Origin: Rodentibacter myodis
GTDB taxonomy: Bacteria; Pseudomonadota; Gammaproteobacteria; Enterobacterales; Pasteurellaceae
NCBI RefSeq assembly: GCF_001999305.1
Contig: NZ_MLHQ01000010.1
Location: forward strand, 143,507 to 207,506
Length of the DNA: 64,000 nt
Reading direction: 5' to 3'
Below the pieces are notes generated by a model. It searched no databases and was not told the origin of the DNA. It worked only from the letters and a program-made list of their open reading frames with translations. A program made the translations under genes and the position numbers. Positions 1-6,393 of this stretch are shown piece by piece; position 1 is the stretch's first letter; every line of letters begins with the position of its first letter.

Positions 1-24
1 CATTTCTACCTAAAATTTAGGTAC

Positions 25-51
25 AAAAAAACCGCTAATTTGTCGGAGCGG
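25..51 (-). terminator. Rho-independent terminator, leftward
   Basis: Read on the minus strand, CCGCT pairs with AGCGG around a ten-base loop and is followed by seven T. It would end leftward transcription from the small genes between 654 and 2851. The rightward cargo gene at 201 sits between those genes and this stop. Confidence 0.6.
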
Positions 52-92
52 ATAACCGACTTACGTTTTGATAGTGCGGTTATCTTAATCCG

Positions 93-112
93 AAAGGGCG
101 GTGGGTGTCAAT
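93..112 (+). repeat. 20-bp direct repeat, copy 1 (upstream of cargo gene 1)
   Basis: The 20 bases AAAGGGCGGTGGGTGTCAAT occur here and again, identically, at 6260-6279. Each copy lies about 90-115 bp upstream of a rightward gene inserted among leftward phage genes. The first ten bases differ from a USS core by one base. It could be a shared regulatory site or the scar of a common cassette insertion. Confidence 0.7.
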
Positions 113-127
113 GTTATTTCCATAATG

Positions 128-199
128 AAATCCTCTTTGCTCGGTGATAAGATTATCAGTGACCAAACTTTTAATTTAACACTTCTACAAAGAGGATTT
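128..199 (+). promoter_or_regulatory. Leader with 12-bp inverted repeat covering the ribosome binding site
   Basis: AAATCCTCTTTG (128-139) is the exact reverse complement of CAAAGAGGATTT (188-199). The second arm contains the Shine-Dalgarno AGAGGA that ends five bases before the ATG at 201. The spacer holds a smaller palindrome, TGATAAGATTATCA (145-158). In RNA the long stem would hide the ribosome binding site; in DNA the inner palindrome looks like an operator. Which one matters is inference. Confidence 0.55.
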
Positions 200-200
200 T

Positions 201-641
201 ATGAACAAATTCATCATTGGTTTTTATGGCGCTAGCAATAATGGTAAAACGAGTGCATTAAACCAGCTTATTGATTGTTTTTCTGAAACATTTGAAATGA
301 GTGATTTCAGTGAAGCCAATTCAATAGATCGTGTTGTATGCCTTGACTATAATGGCATTAAGTTAGGTATTGCAGCAGGTGGAGATGATGGAGATACCGT
401 TTCTAAAAATCTTGAAAAACTTATTCAAGAAAAATGTGATGTCATCATTACAGCTTGTCGGACATTTGGTGGAACTCACGATGCGATAAATGAATACAAA
501 GATAGATATGATATACATTATATCACATGCCCATATTTGTATTTTCCAGAAGGTAAGCCAAACACTGAACAGCTAAAACGAGTTGATGTGAGTAACGCGG
601 TGTTTGTTAGAACTTATATAGAACAATTGATTTCTAAATGA
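201..641 (+). CDS. Small P-loop protein of unknown function (prophage cargo)
   Basis: The protein has 146 residues and I do not recognise its family. Near the N-terminus it carries a Walker A motif, GASNNGKTS (about residues 10-18), directly after a beta-strand-like start (KFIIGFYG). This suggests a small nucleotide-binding or kinase-like fold. An acidic stretch, GGDDGDT, near residue 60 and a hydrophobic strand, CDVIITACR, near residue 80 could be Walker-B-like. The gene runs against its leftward phage neighbours, is AT-rich, and has its own leader with a repeat and a ribosome-binding-site hairpin. These are the usual marks of a phage moron. The start is fixed by the Shine-Dalgarno AGAGGA. 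Any role in defence or host takeover is speculation. Confidence 0.7.
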   Translation: MNKFIIGFYGASNNGKTSALNQLIDCFSETFEMSDFSEANSIDRVVCLDYNGIKLGIAAGGDDGDTVSKNLEKLIQEKCDVIITACRTFGGTHDAINEYKDRYDIHYITCPYLYFPEGKPNTEQLKRVDVSNAVFVRTYIEQLISK

Positions 642-653
642 GCCCACCGCACT

Positions 654-975
654 TTAGCGATGTTTATGCTGCTTAGGATTAACCACTGGCAATTCCAAAA
701 GGTTGTTGAGTGGTTTTGCTGTGGGCTGGTGTTGATTTCTGTGTTCCGTTATCCACGTTAATAAGTTGCTAAATTCGTCATAATAACGGGCTTGTTGGGT
801 TGCCTGCCCAATGACAAACGCTCGTTGTTCGCTGTCTAAAAGTAGCCAGTATTTTTTAACTTGTTCAATTGCTCTCAGCCTATTAGGTTTTCTGAGATTA
901 AAATTGTCGTGTATGTATTTACCAAACAATTCAGCAAAAAAAAGAATAAGCAATGCTGATATGGATTTCGTTCAT
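654..975 (-). pseudogene. Small phage hypothetical gene, frameshifted in an A8/T8 run
   Basis: The best start is the ATG at 975, seven bases after a clear AGGAG (983-987). It overlaps the stop of the upstream frame in an ATGA arrangement. From there the reading MNEIHISIAYSFF enters a run of eight T (eight A on the plus strand, about 936-943) and hits TGA. Removing one T joins it to the 99-residue frame that continues to 654. The product would have about 106 residues, with a helical middle (RLRAIEQVKKYWLLL) and no family I recognise. A homopolymer of eight can be a real phase-variable switch, a mutation or a sequencing error. Confidence 0.55.
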
Positions 976-1415
976 TGATCTGCTCCTAAAATTCGACTCT
1001 TCGCTACTTCAATTAACAGTTGATATTCCCGTTTGGTTTTCTCATCGTGTACTTCTGCTGATTTCGCTAAAAACTACTCTGTCGTGCCTGTAAAACATCC
1101 TCTTGTAACGATTAACCCGTCTTCACCGTTAAATACCGTAAGCGTACCGTTTTCTGACCCAACATTACTCGCCCAGAAAATCATTTTTCGCTCGGAAACA
1201 ATGGCGCAAGATCTAACCTCAGCGTCGCCATATACCCGAGCGTCGTCATATACCCAAGCGTTGCCGGATTGATCTAAATTTTTCTCAGCTTCGATATAGC
1301 CGCCAAGCTCACCGGCGACTACCGCACCAAAAGAGATTAATGCTTTAATGCGGTATAACGTTCTGCCCAAATATTCTTTGGTATCGTCTTTCAATAGTTC
1401 ATATTTTTTCATCAT
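972..1415 (-). pseudogene. Phage hexapeptide-like protein with in-frame amber codon
   Basis: The ORF begins MMKKYELLKDDTKEY at 1415 and contains short repeats typical of left-handed beta-helix phage proteins (GGYIEAEKNL, GNAWVYDDARVYGDAEV). It ends at TAG (1074-1076) just after GCFTGTTE. The same frame stays open for 33 more codons (FLAKSAEVHDEKTKREYQLL and onward). It then stops at 972-974, where TGA overlaps the ATG of the next gene. In proteins of this kind I expect such a charged C-terminal tail after the GCF-G motif, so the amber most likely truncates it. The first 113 residues alone may still be made. Confidence 0.6.
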
Positions 1416-1429
1416 TTTTGTTTACCTAT

Positions 1430-1454
1430 AAAAAAGCCCACGGTGAGGTGGGCG
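1430..1454 (-). terminator. Terminator after the recombination genes
   Basis: On the minus strand GCCCACCTCACCGTGGGC forms a strong hairpin followed by six T. It lies just after the stop of the YqaJ gene and before the next leftward ORF. Confidence 0.7.
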
Positions 1455-1463
1455 TTGTGATAA

Positions 1464-2075
1464 TTAAGGCTTTTCCGAAAGCTCATTTTGCGTGTTTTCT
1501 AACTCGGTAAGAAAAGCAATGACTTCAGTTTCAATTTCTATAATTGCTTGTTCATCTCGGGGGATACGTGTGCAGAAGTAACTCAAATGTTCCGGAAGTC
1601 TGTCGTCAAAGCTAATAAAATCACACCACGCTCGCCCGGTACACGCCATTTGCCACTGCATTTGCTTGTAGCAGCGGTCGGCGGGCTTTTTCGTTCGGAG
1701 CGTGTCAATATGGGTAGCCGTATTAGGGCATTTGATTTCAATTAACCCGTCTTTACCCACTAAACCATCGGGGCTTGCGCCGGCAAAATTAATGGTTGGG
1801 TGGTCGATAAAGCTGATTTGTTCAACAATTTCTCCCGTTTCGATTTGGTATCGGTTGCGAGCCTCCCCCTCAAGCTCATTACCTCGTTGCATTGCATCCG
1901 ATTTATAGCTTTCAACCACTTTTCCGGTCAGTCGCTCACAAAGGAGTTGCATTAAATAGTTTTGGCGAGAGGTGGAATAACCGCTTTTTGTTTTTGCCAT
2001 TAGGTCGGCAATGCGTGAAGCGGTTACTTTACCTTTGCGCTGCTCAAACCATTCCGGGCTACCTTGCTCAATCAT
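1464..2075 (-). CDS. YqaJ/lambda-exonuclease family recombination nuclease
   Basis: This 203-residue protein belongs to the YqaJ viral recombinase family, the 5'-3' exonuclease partner of Red-type annealing proteins. It begins IEQGSPEWFEQRKGKVTASR, the usual opening of the family. Expected catalytic residues are present: Glu in GNELEGEARNRY, Asp in GASPDGL, the Glu and Lys of IEIKCP, and Gln in MQWQMACTG. The start ATG overlaps the end of the Bet gene by four bases, so the pair is translationally coupled. Together they would process broken DNA ends and pair the single strands. The length is normal and the gene looks intact. Confidence 0.88.
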   Translation of the reverse strand: MIEQGSPEWFEQRKGKVTASRIADLMAKTKSGYSTSRQNYLMQLLCERLTGKVVESYKSDAMQRGNELEGEARNRYQIETGEIVEQISFIDHPTINFAGASPDGLVGKDGLIEIKCPNTATHIDTLRTKKPADRCYKQMQWQMACTGRAWCDFISFDDRLPEHLSYFCTRIPRDEQAIIEIETEVIAFLTELENTQNELSEKP

Positions 2076-2851
2076 TGGCTTGCCTCCGTATATTGCGCAT
2101 CTTGCATTGTGCCTTGTTGATATTGCTCGGCAAGCGCTTTAACCCGTGCAAGCTCTGCGGCCCCGATAATTTGACGTTGTTCTTTTGTCAATGCCGTCCA
2201 GTGTTTCTGAAAGGCTTCAACACCTTGAGGGGCAATATTTTCAAGGGCAGAAACCAACATTTCATAATCCTGATGTGAACTATCACCACTCGTTGCAGAT
2301 TTTTGGGTAGGCGGTACGTTTTTTTGATTTTCAGTTTGTTGGTTTTCAGTAATACGCTCTGCTTCGTCCGGTTCGTAAATTCCGGAAAGACTGAACGCAA
2401 CCCTTGCACATTGAATAGCTGCTTTGTGACGGAGCATACGTTTTGGGTATTTATTCCACGGGTCAGTATTACGCTTACATTCGTCCAAATATTCGGTGAC
2501 GATAGTGGGGCGTTGGCGATCTTTGCGGTAGATTTTGCAAGTGCAACTTTCGTTATCTTGTTCAAATTCGATACCGTCAAATTGAGGATGTTTATTGATG
2601 ATGGCGTACCAGCCATCCACGCCAACAATTGGGATAATCCCTCCACCCTTTGCAGGAAAGGCGTAGATTTCATTTGTCCAAGGGTTCAGCTCATATTGAT
2701 TGGCTACGACCAAAAGGGCTGTCATTTGGTCGGCGGTAACGTTTTGCCCTTTAAATGCAGTTGCCGTTAAGGTTTGGGCAAGGTTTTCACTTGATCCCAT
2801 TTCAAAACGCTCGGCAAGTTTATGGGTTAAAGTTTGGAGTGCGGTTGTCAT
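2072..2851 (-). CDS. bet: Phage recombination protein Bet (single-strand annealing)
   Basis: A 259-residue protein of the Bet/RecT group, which coats single-stranded DNA and anneals it to complementary strands. The core ALLVVANQYELNPWTNEIYA and the later GVDGWYAIINKHPQFDG are characteristic, as is KRMLRHKAAIQCARVAF. The C-terminal third is polar and variable (rich in Gln and Thr), as usual. It sits directly upstream of the YqaJ exonuclease on the same strand with a four-base overlap. I see no internal stop or shift. I prefer the Bet name over RecT from these motifs, though the two are related. Confidence 0.85.
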   Translation of the reverse strand: MTTALQTLTHKLAERFEMGSSENLAQTLTATAFKGQNVTADQMTALLVVANQYELNPWTNEIYAFPAKGGGIIPIVGVDGWYAIINKHPQFDGIEFEQDNESCTCKIYRKDRQRPTIVTEYLDECKRNTDPWNKYPKRMLRHKAAIQCARVAFSLSGIYEPDEAERITENQQTENQKNVPPTQKSATSGDSSHQDYEMLVSALENIAPQGVEAFQKHWTALTKEQRQIIGAAELARVKALAEQYQQGTMQDAQYTEASQ

Positions 2852-2863
2852 TTTTCACCTCAA

Positions 2864-3141
2864 TCAGGATAGTATTCATTTTCTTGGGATTTGAGAAAAT
2901 CGGTGGCAAGTTTTTCTATTGCCTTATCTCTCAGTTCGTTATAATTCGCATCGCTACCAATAGCGAGCTAAAAGTTATCATCAGTACCCAGTAATTCGGT
3001 GAGTTCATCAAAATAATCACTTTCTTTACCGGAATCTTTTAAATCCTTATCGATATTTTCCTTTTGTTCCTCAAGAGCTAAATCCCAAGCAGCAAGGCTG
3101 TCTAAGTGTTCTTGATGGGCTGTGGCAAGGTGAGGGTTCAT
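2864..3141 (-). pseudogene. Small acidic phage protein gene interrupted by an amber codon
   Basis: From the ATG at 3141, which overlaps the stop of the upstream gene (ATGA), the frame reads 57 codons (MNPHLATAHQEHLDSLAAWD... to GTDDNF). It then meets TAG at 2968-2970. The same frame continues for 33 codons (LAIGSDANYNELRDKAIEKL and onward) to TGA at 2864-2866, just before bet. The downstream part has normal-looking amino acid composition and no other stop. This is the second leftward gene here with a single TAG in an otherwise open frame. Function unknown. Confidence 0.5.
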
Positions 3142-3473
3142 TTTTTCACTCCTAAAGTGAGGTCAATTTCTGCTTGTTTCTGTGCGGTGTAGTGGAGGAG
3201 TTCCTGTTCCACTTGTGGGGTTAAATTAGGCGGTAAACAAAGTCCGTTTTCATATACACCGCCTTTCAGTTCACAGCGGGTTTCATGGCTGATTTGTTCG
3301 CTGAGCTCGTGATTGTGCCAGTCTGTCGGGTTAGCGTAGGCAGGACGAAAAGCGATTAAAATCATCACAGCCAGTAATGCGCCTACGGCAAGCCAACCGG
3401 CAGTACCTTTTAGAAAGTCTGTGAAGCTATTTTTTTCTTGGAAGAAAGCGTTTTTAGCGCGTTTTGGTTTCAT
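3138..3473 (-). CDS. Small single-pass membrane protein of the phage early region
   Basis: A 111-residue protein with a basic N-terminus (MKPKRAKNAFF), one membrane helix (about residues 24-46, GWLAVGALLAVMILIAF) and a soluble C-terminal part with two cysteines (CELKGGVYENGLC) that could form a disulphide outside the membrane. I do not recognise the family. The start is preceded by GGAAACAAA. The gene is packed between the methyltransferase and the interrupted ORF, and is probably cotranscribed with them. Confidence 0.6.
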   Translation of the reverse strand: MKPKRAKNAFFQEKNSFTDFLKGTAGWLAVGALLAVMILIAFRPAYANPTDWHNHELSEQISHETRCELKGGVYENGLCLPPNLTPQVEQELLHYTAQKQAEIDLTLGVKK

Positions 3474-3482
3474 TTTGTTTCC

Positions 3483-4223
3483 TTATTGGATATTGAGCAT
3501 TTGTTCTTTTGCTGTTTTGCAGCTATCTTTTTTAATTTCAAAACCATAAGAAGGGCGGTTGAGTTCGCGAGCGGCGCGAAGTGTGGAGGCGCTTCCTGCA
3601 ACCGGATCAATCACAACATCTCCTTCATCAGTAAAGATTTCAATAAGACGCTTTAAGACTGCGACCGGCTTTTGGGTTGGGTGTAGTTTGGGGATTTCTT
3701 TTCTGTTATCTTTTTCCCACTGGAACCAGTTTTTGATCATCTTGCCGTTGTTGTTAAATTTAGGCAGTTTGTCACGGTATAAAATCAAGGCATATTCCGT
3801 TGCACCGACCACTTTCATATTGGCTTTTAGCACTTGTGGTGATGATGATTTGATAAAAACCGAAGGGATGTGATTTTCAAAACCGTGCTGTTTGGCATAA
3901 TCAATGACCATTGGGATTTGCTGGAATGCGCAAAACACAATCATACAAGGCGCTTTCCCCCGCTCTTTGGGTTCTTTAATCAGCATTTTTGAGCAAAAGT
4001 GCATAAATTCGGCAATGCGAAAATCCTTGTCGGTGTCAAAAAAGCTGCTGTTGGCTTTGTCGCTTTCACCGTTTTTATTATTGCCATCTACATACCATTC
4101 AGGGCTTGAGGCATAGGCGTTATTGCCTAGGTTGTAGGGGATGTCAGCAATCACAAGTTGCGCCTTAGGGATGTGGTAGCGTTTGTAATTTTGGAAATGA
4201 TCGTTAAATAATTCGGTTTTCAT
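3483..4223 (-). CDS. Phage DNA methyltransferase (adenine/cytosine-N4 type)
   Basis: A 246-residue protein of the N6-adenine/N4-cytosine DNA methylase fold. The catalytic motif appears early as DIPYNLG (the usual form is DPPY), and the cofactor region appears late as DPVAGSASTLRAA after HPTQKP. That order (catalytic part first, target region, then S-adenosylmethionine site) fits the beta class. The DIPY variant is a substitution at the second motif position that I also associate with some phage methylases. Such enzymes modify phage DNA against host restriction. The target sequence cannot be read from the protein. It shares leftward transcription with the recombination genes. Confidence 0.8.
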   Translation of the reverse strand: MKTELFNDHFQNYKRYHIPKAQLVIADIPYNLGNNAYASSPEWYVDGNNKNGESDKANSSFFDTDKDFRIAEFMHFCSKMLIKEPKERGKAPCMIVFCAFQQIPMVIDYAKQHGFENHIPSVFIKSSSPQVLKANMKVVGATEYALILYRDKLPKFNNNGKMIKNWFQWEKDNRKEIPKLHPTQKPVAVLKRLIEIFTDEGDVVIDPVAGSASTLRAARELNRPSYGFEIKKDSCKTAKEQMLNIQ

Positions 4224-4322
4224 TTTGTTTCCTTTTTAGTCGATTTACTGAATTTAGGGTGCAGACAACCGCCACACGATTTTCACAGGGAAAAGTGCGG
4301 TCGGTTTTGGTTAAGTTTTAAA

Positions 4323-4985
4323 TTACTTGGTAGTTATTGGATTTTGGGTCGTAATTGTTGAGATGTGTTTTAGCACCCGCCAATTACTCTCATAGTCGTA
4401 TTGAAAATCAGCCGTGAGGCGTTTCAGGAGCTTGTGAACTTCCCGAATGGTGTGTCTATATTCATAGGCTTGCCCGTAAATTGCACCGGAAAAATTTGAA
4501 CCGATCGTTTCCATTGCTGGGTAAATCATTCGGCAGGTTTCCGTGCCGCGCAGAGCGATAAACCATATCCACGGTAATAACTGAAGCTCGTGTTCGGTAA
4601 ATTCAAACGTGAATTTCTTTTCAGGTTCGGGCAAAGCAAGCTGTTTCGGTTGATTTTTACTAATCAAGATTTTTTCGATTTGTTCGTCGCACCAAATAGC
4701 AAATTCAACATTTAGCCAACGGGCGAAAGCAACTGCCAATCTGCGGCGTAGCCAAGTGCCTTGTTGAGATAAATCTTTACCACCTTTGATTGTTTTTACG
4801 AAGTGGGATTTTCTCACTTCGGCTTTTTCACAAAGAGCATTGATATATTCTTCTGTGCTTGGTAAACGTAACCAGTCAATCGGTTTTTTGTTGAAATGAG
4901 CGGCGATTGCAGTTGCATTAAGAAATGCGTCATCTTGGAAGAAAACTTGAGTACCATTGTAATCGGCAGAAATGATATTAGTCAT
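4323..4985 (-). CDS. KilA-N domain protein (phage regulator), copy A
   Basis: A 220-residue protein with an N-terminal KilA-N DNA-binding domain. The signature elements are DDAFLNATAIAAHFNKKPIDWLR, KTIKGGK (about residue 65), GTWLRRRLAVAFARWLN and the terminal FAIWCDEQI. Proteins like this act as phage antirepressors or regulators; the exact target is unknown. The ATG follows AAAGGA by seven bases. The region directly upstream (5010-5285) carries another long frame. The C-terminal half (HELQLLPWIWFIALRG and onward) shares its layout with the second KilA-N protein at 9982, but the two are clearly diverged. Confidence 0.8.
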   Translation of the reverse strand: MTNIISADYNGTQVFFQDDAFLNATAIAAHFNKKPIDWLRLPSTEEYINALCEKAEVRKSHFVKTIKGGKDLSQQGTWLRRRLAVAFARWLNVEFAIWCDEQIEKILISKNQPKQLALPEPEKKFTFEFTEHELQLLPWIWFIALRGTETCRMIYPAMETIGSNFSGAIYGQAYEYRHTIREVHKLLKRLTADFQYDYESNWRVLKHISTITTQNPITTK

Positions 4986-5009
4986 TTTGATCGTCCTTTG
5001 AGATAAGCT

Positions 5010-5285
5010 TTAACACTCACCACCGCAGAGACCAATCATTGGTGGTGAACTGAACGGAATTGGTCTTACCGCTCTCAAAGGTTCACGGCGTCCTTTCGGA
5101 CTTCCATTCAGCTCACCATAGAGAACTTTTTCAGAAATTTCTGAAAAAGGTTGATTTGCTGTTTTGCAGATATAAAAAAACACGCTTTGAGGCGTGCTAT
5201 CATCCGCCCTTTGAGATATTTCAGGAGACCAATCCCGACTTCCGTGTGGAAGTGTTTGAATTATAGAGCGGTTATTTTTATTTGT
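5010..5285 (-). other. Open frame without clear start before KilA-N gene A (possible Icd/Ash-like leader ORF)
   Basis: The minus-strand frame directly after the hicA stop stays open for 91 codons to TAA at 5010-5012. Its reading is protein-like (RDWSPEISQRADDSTPQ; later SEISEKVLYGELNGSPKGRR; ending PPMIGLCGGEC). It has no ATG, and the only usual start codon is an internal GTG that would give 58 residues. It resembles the unusual ORFs annotated as Icd/Ash-like that often precede phage regulator genes; that is recollection, not proof. A terminator-like hairpin (5174-5197) lies inside it, and CTTTGAGATA and GAGACCAATC each occur twice in the stretch. It may be a leader RNA instead. Confidence 0.3.
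5174..5197 (-). terminator. Terminator after hicBA
   Basis: On the minus strand GCACGCCTCAAAGCGTG folds into a hairpin and is followed by seven T. It lies about 90 bp downstream of the hicA stop. Confidence 0.65.
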
Positions 5286-5288
5286 AAA

Positions 5289-5486
5289 CTAGAATTTAAA
5301 ATCAATTCCTGCTTGTTTTAAAATCCCATTGGCGGTATGTCTATTTTTGATAGTATAAGCCACAGGAAAGGTGTCATTAACTAGGGGACTAAACCAAATT
5401 TCGTGGCTGCCTTTTCCTTGTCTATATAAATAGCAACCTTGCTGTTTTAACACTTTGATGAGCCGATCGTAGTAGCCACTTCCCAT
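5289..5486 (-). CDS. hicA: HicA-type mRNA interferase toxin
   Basis: A 65-residue protein with the HicA fold, a small double-stranded-RNA-binding-like toxin that cleaves mRNA. The reading YYDRLIKVLKQQGCYLYRQG followed by GKGSHEIWF is the family core. The catalytic histidine is the one in GSHEIW, and the end (NRHTANGILKQAGIDFKF) is also typical. It begins one base after the hicB stop, so the two are one transcript. The antitoxin comes first, the reverse of the more common hicA-hicB order, as is usual with DUF1902-type partners. Confidence 0.85.
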   Translation of the reverse strand: MGSGYYDRLIKVLKQQGCYLYRQGKGSHEIWFSPLVNDTFPVAYTIKNRHTANGILKQAGIDFKF

Positions 5487-5487
5487 T

Positions 5488-5760
5488 TTACATCTCCAAG
5501 CGTTGATGTTCTGTGTGACTTTCTGTTTGAATAAACGAAATTCGGATATTATCGCTTTCTTTACCGTACCCTTGTAATTCGTGCATTTCAGGGGCAATTT
5601 CCCAAACACGTTCTTGGAGTTCTTCGTAAGTTCTGCCCTCTGTAACAAGGCGTAACTTATCGCAAGTTCCAATCCAAGACGGGACATTGTCTTCAACATC
5701 GTACATCACTTCTACAAGATAAGGGGGATTGATACGATCTAATCGATTTTTTACTGACAT
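5488..5760 (-). CDS. hicB: HicB-type antitoxin (DUF1902)
   Basis: A 90-residue protein with the DUF1902/HicB-like domain, which neutralises HicA. The core is PPYLVEVMYDVEDNVPSWIG, then TCDKLRLVTEGRTYEELQERVWEIAPEM. I take the ATG at 5760 because GAGGA precedes it by seven bases and the product then has the family's normal length. The same frame is open upstream as far as 6006, so the antitoxin could also be made as an N-terminally extended form. That extension looks like the broken gene next door. Confidence 0.8.
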   Translation of the reverse strand: MSVKNRLDRINPPYLVEVMYDVEDNVPSWIGTCDKLRLVTEGRTYEELQERVWEIAPEMHELQGYGKESDNIRISFIQTESHTEHQRLEM

Positions 5761-6152
5761 AAATAAATCCTCTATGGTTCTGCCAAAATATTCACCCGCT
5801 TTGGATAAGGCTTTTATGTACCAGTGTGAAAAGGTTCGTACTTGATATGCCGCATTGCGTAAGACATCACTCTCAACATCGGTTAATTCGCTATAAGAGG
5901 TAACTAAGTTGCCTACAGCGTGAAAATGAATCACTGCACCAATTTCAGATTGCCCTATAATTCCAGAGGTTATATCGTGTTTATCACCGATGACATTTGG
6001 AATACCTTTTCATCTACAAAATAACGATGTGATGTTGGGAAAAAATCATAAAAAATGGTGGTTAAATCTGATTTAGAAAAAAATAATTCGTCATTTTTTA
6101 AGATAAATCGTAACGGGAATTGTCCAAATTGTGCTGTGAATATTGATTTCAT
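5761..6152 (-). pseudogene. Remnant of an unknown phage gene read into hicB
   Basis: A 60-residue ORF starts at 6152 (MKSIFTAQFGQFPLRF...) and ends at 5970 in a meaningless tail. One base added in the short A run (plus strand TTTT at 6007-6010) joins its first 49 residues to a second frame (KGIPNVIGDKHDITSGIIG...GAVIHFHAVGNLV). That second frame runs without a stop into hicB. The fused protein reads sensibly (SHRYFVDEKGIPNVIGDKHD), so a one-base deletion is likely. I do not recognise the family. Confidence 0.45.
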
Positions 6153-6171
6153 TCTATTTTCCGCTCAATAT

Positions 6172-6196
6172 AAAAAAAGCCTACATTACTGTAAGC
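6172..6196 (-). terminator. Leftward terminator before the hicBA segment
   Basis: On the minus strand GCTTACAGTAATGTAGGC forms a hairpin (GCTTACA against TGTAGGC with one mismatch) followed by seven T. It isolates the hicBA side from leftward transcription coming from beyond 7341. Confidence 0.5.
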
Positions 6197-6259
6197 CACT
6201 GCGTATTATTCTATTTTTTAATTAACGACTTTCTGTTGAAAGTGGGAGTAGTTTAGAAC

Positions 6260-6279
6260 AAAGGGCGGTGGGTGTCAAT
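6260..6279 (+). repeat. 20-bp direct repeat, copy 2 (upstream of cargo gene 2)
   Basis: Identical over 20 bases to 93-112 (AAAGGGCGGTGGGTGTCAAT). It lies 114 bp before the ATG of the second rightward cargo gene. Between repeat and gene there are small inverted repeats (CCACG...CGTGG near 6300, ACTTG...CAAGT near 6320-6340) but no promoter I can defend. Confidence 0.7.
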
Positions 6280-6393
6280 ATTTCTGCGACTTATTTATCC
6301 ACGCTCGCCAACGTGGTACACTTGCTTTGCGATCACAAGTAAAAAGGGCGACAAAAAGTGTTGCATAATTTTTTTACTTAATTTGAGGTGACT

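Noticed and set aside
637..655. Inverted partner of the 20-bp repeat at the 3' end of the P-loop cargo gene
   Set aside because: AAAGTGCGGTGGGCTCATT resembles the repeat only in the part that is a USS core; the rest does not match, so it is probably just a USS.
1033..1272. 79-codon plus-strand ORF
   Set aside because: It is a shadow of the minus-strand repeat protein gene, without a ribosome binding site.
2188..2770. Long ORFs in other frames across bet
   Set aside because: They overlap the well-supported Bet gene and have cysteine- and arginine-poor random composition.
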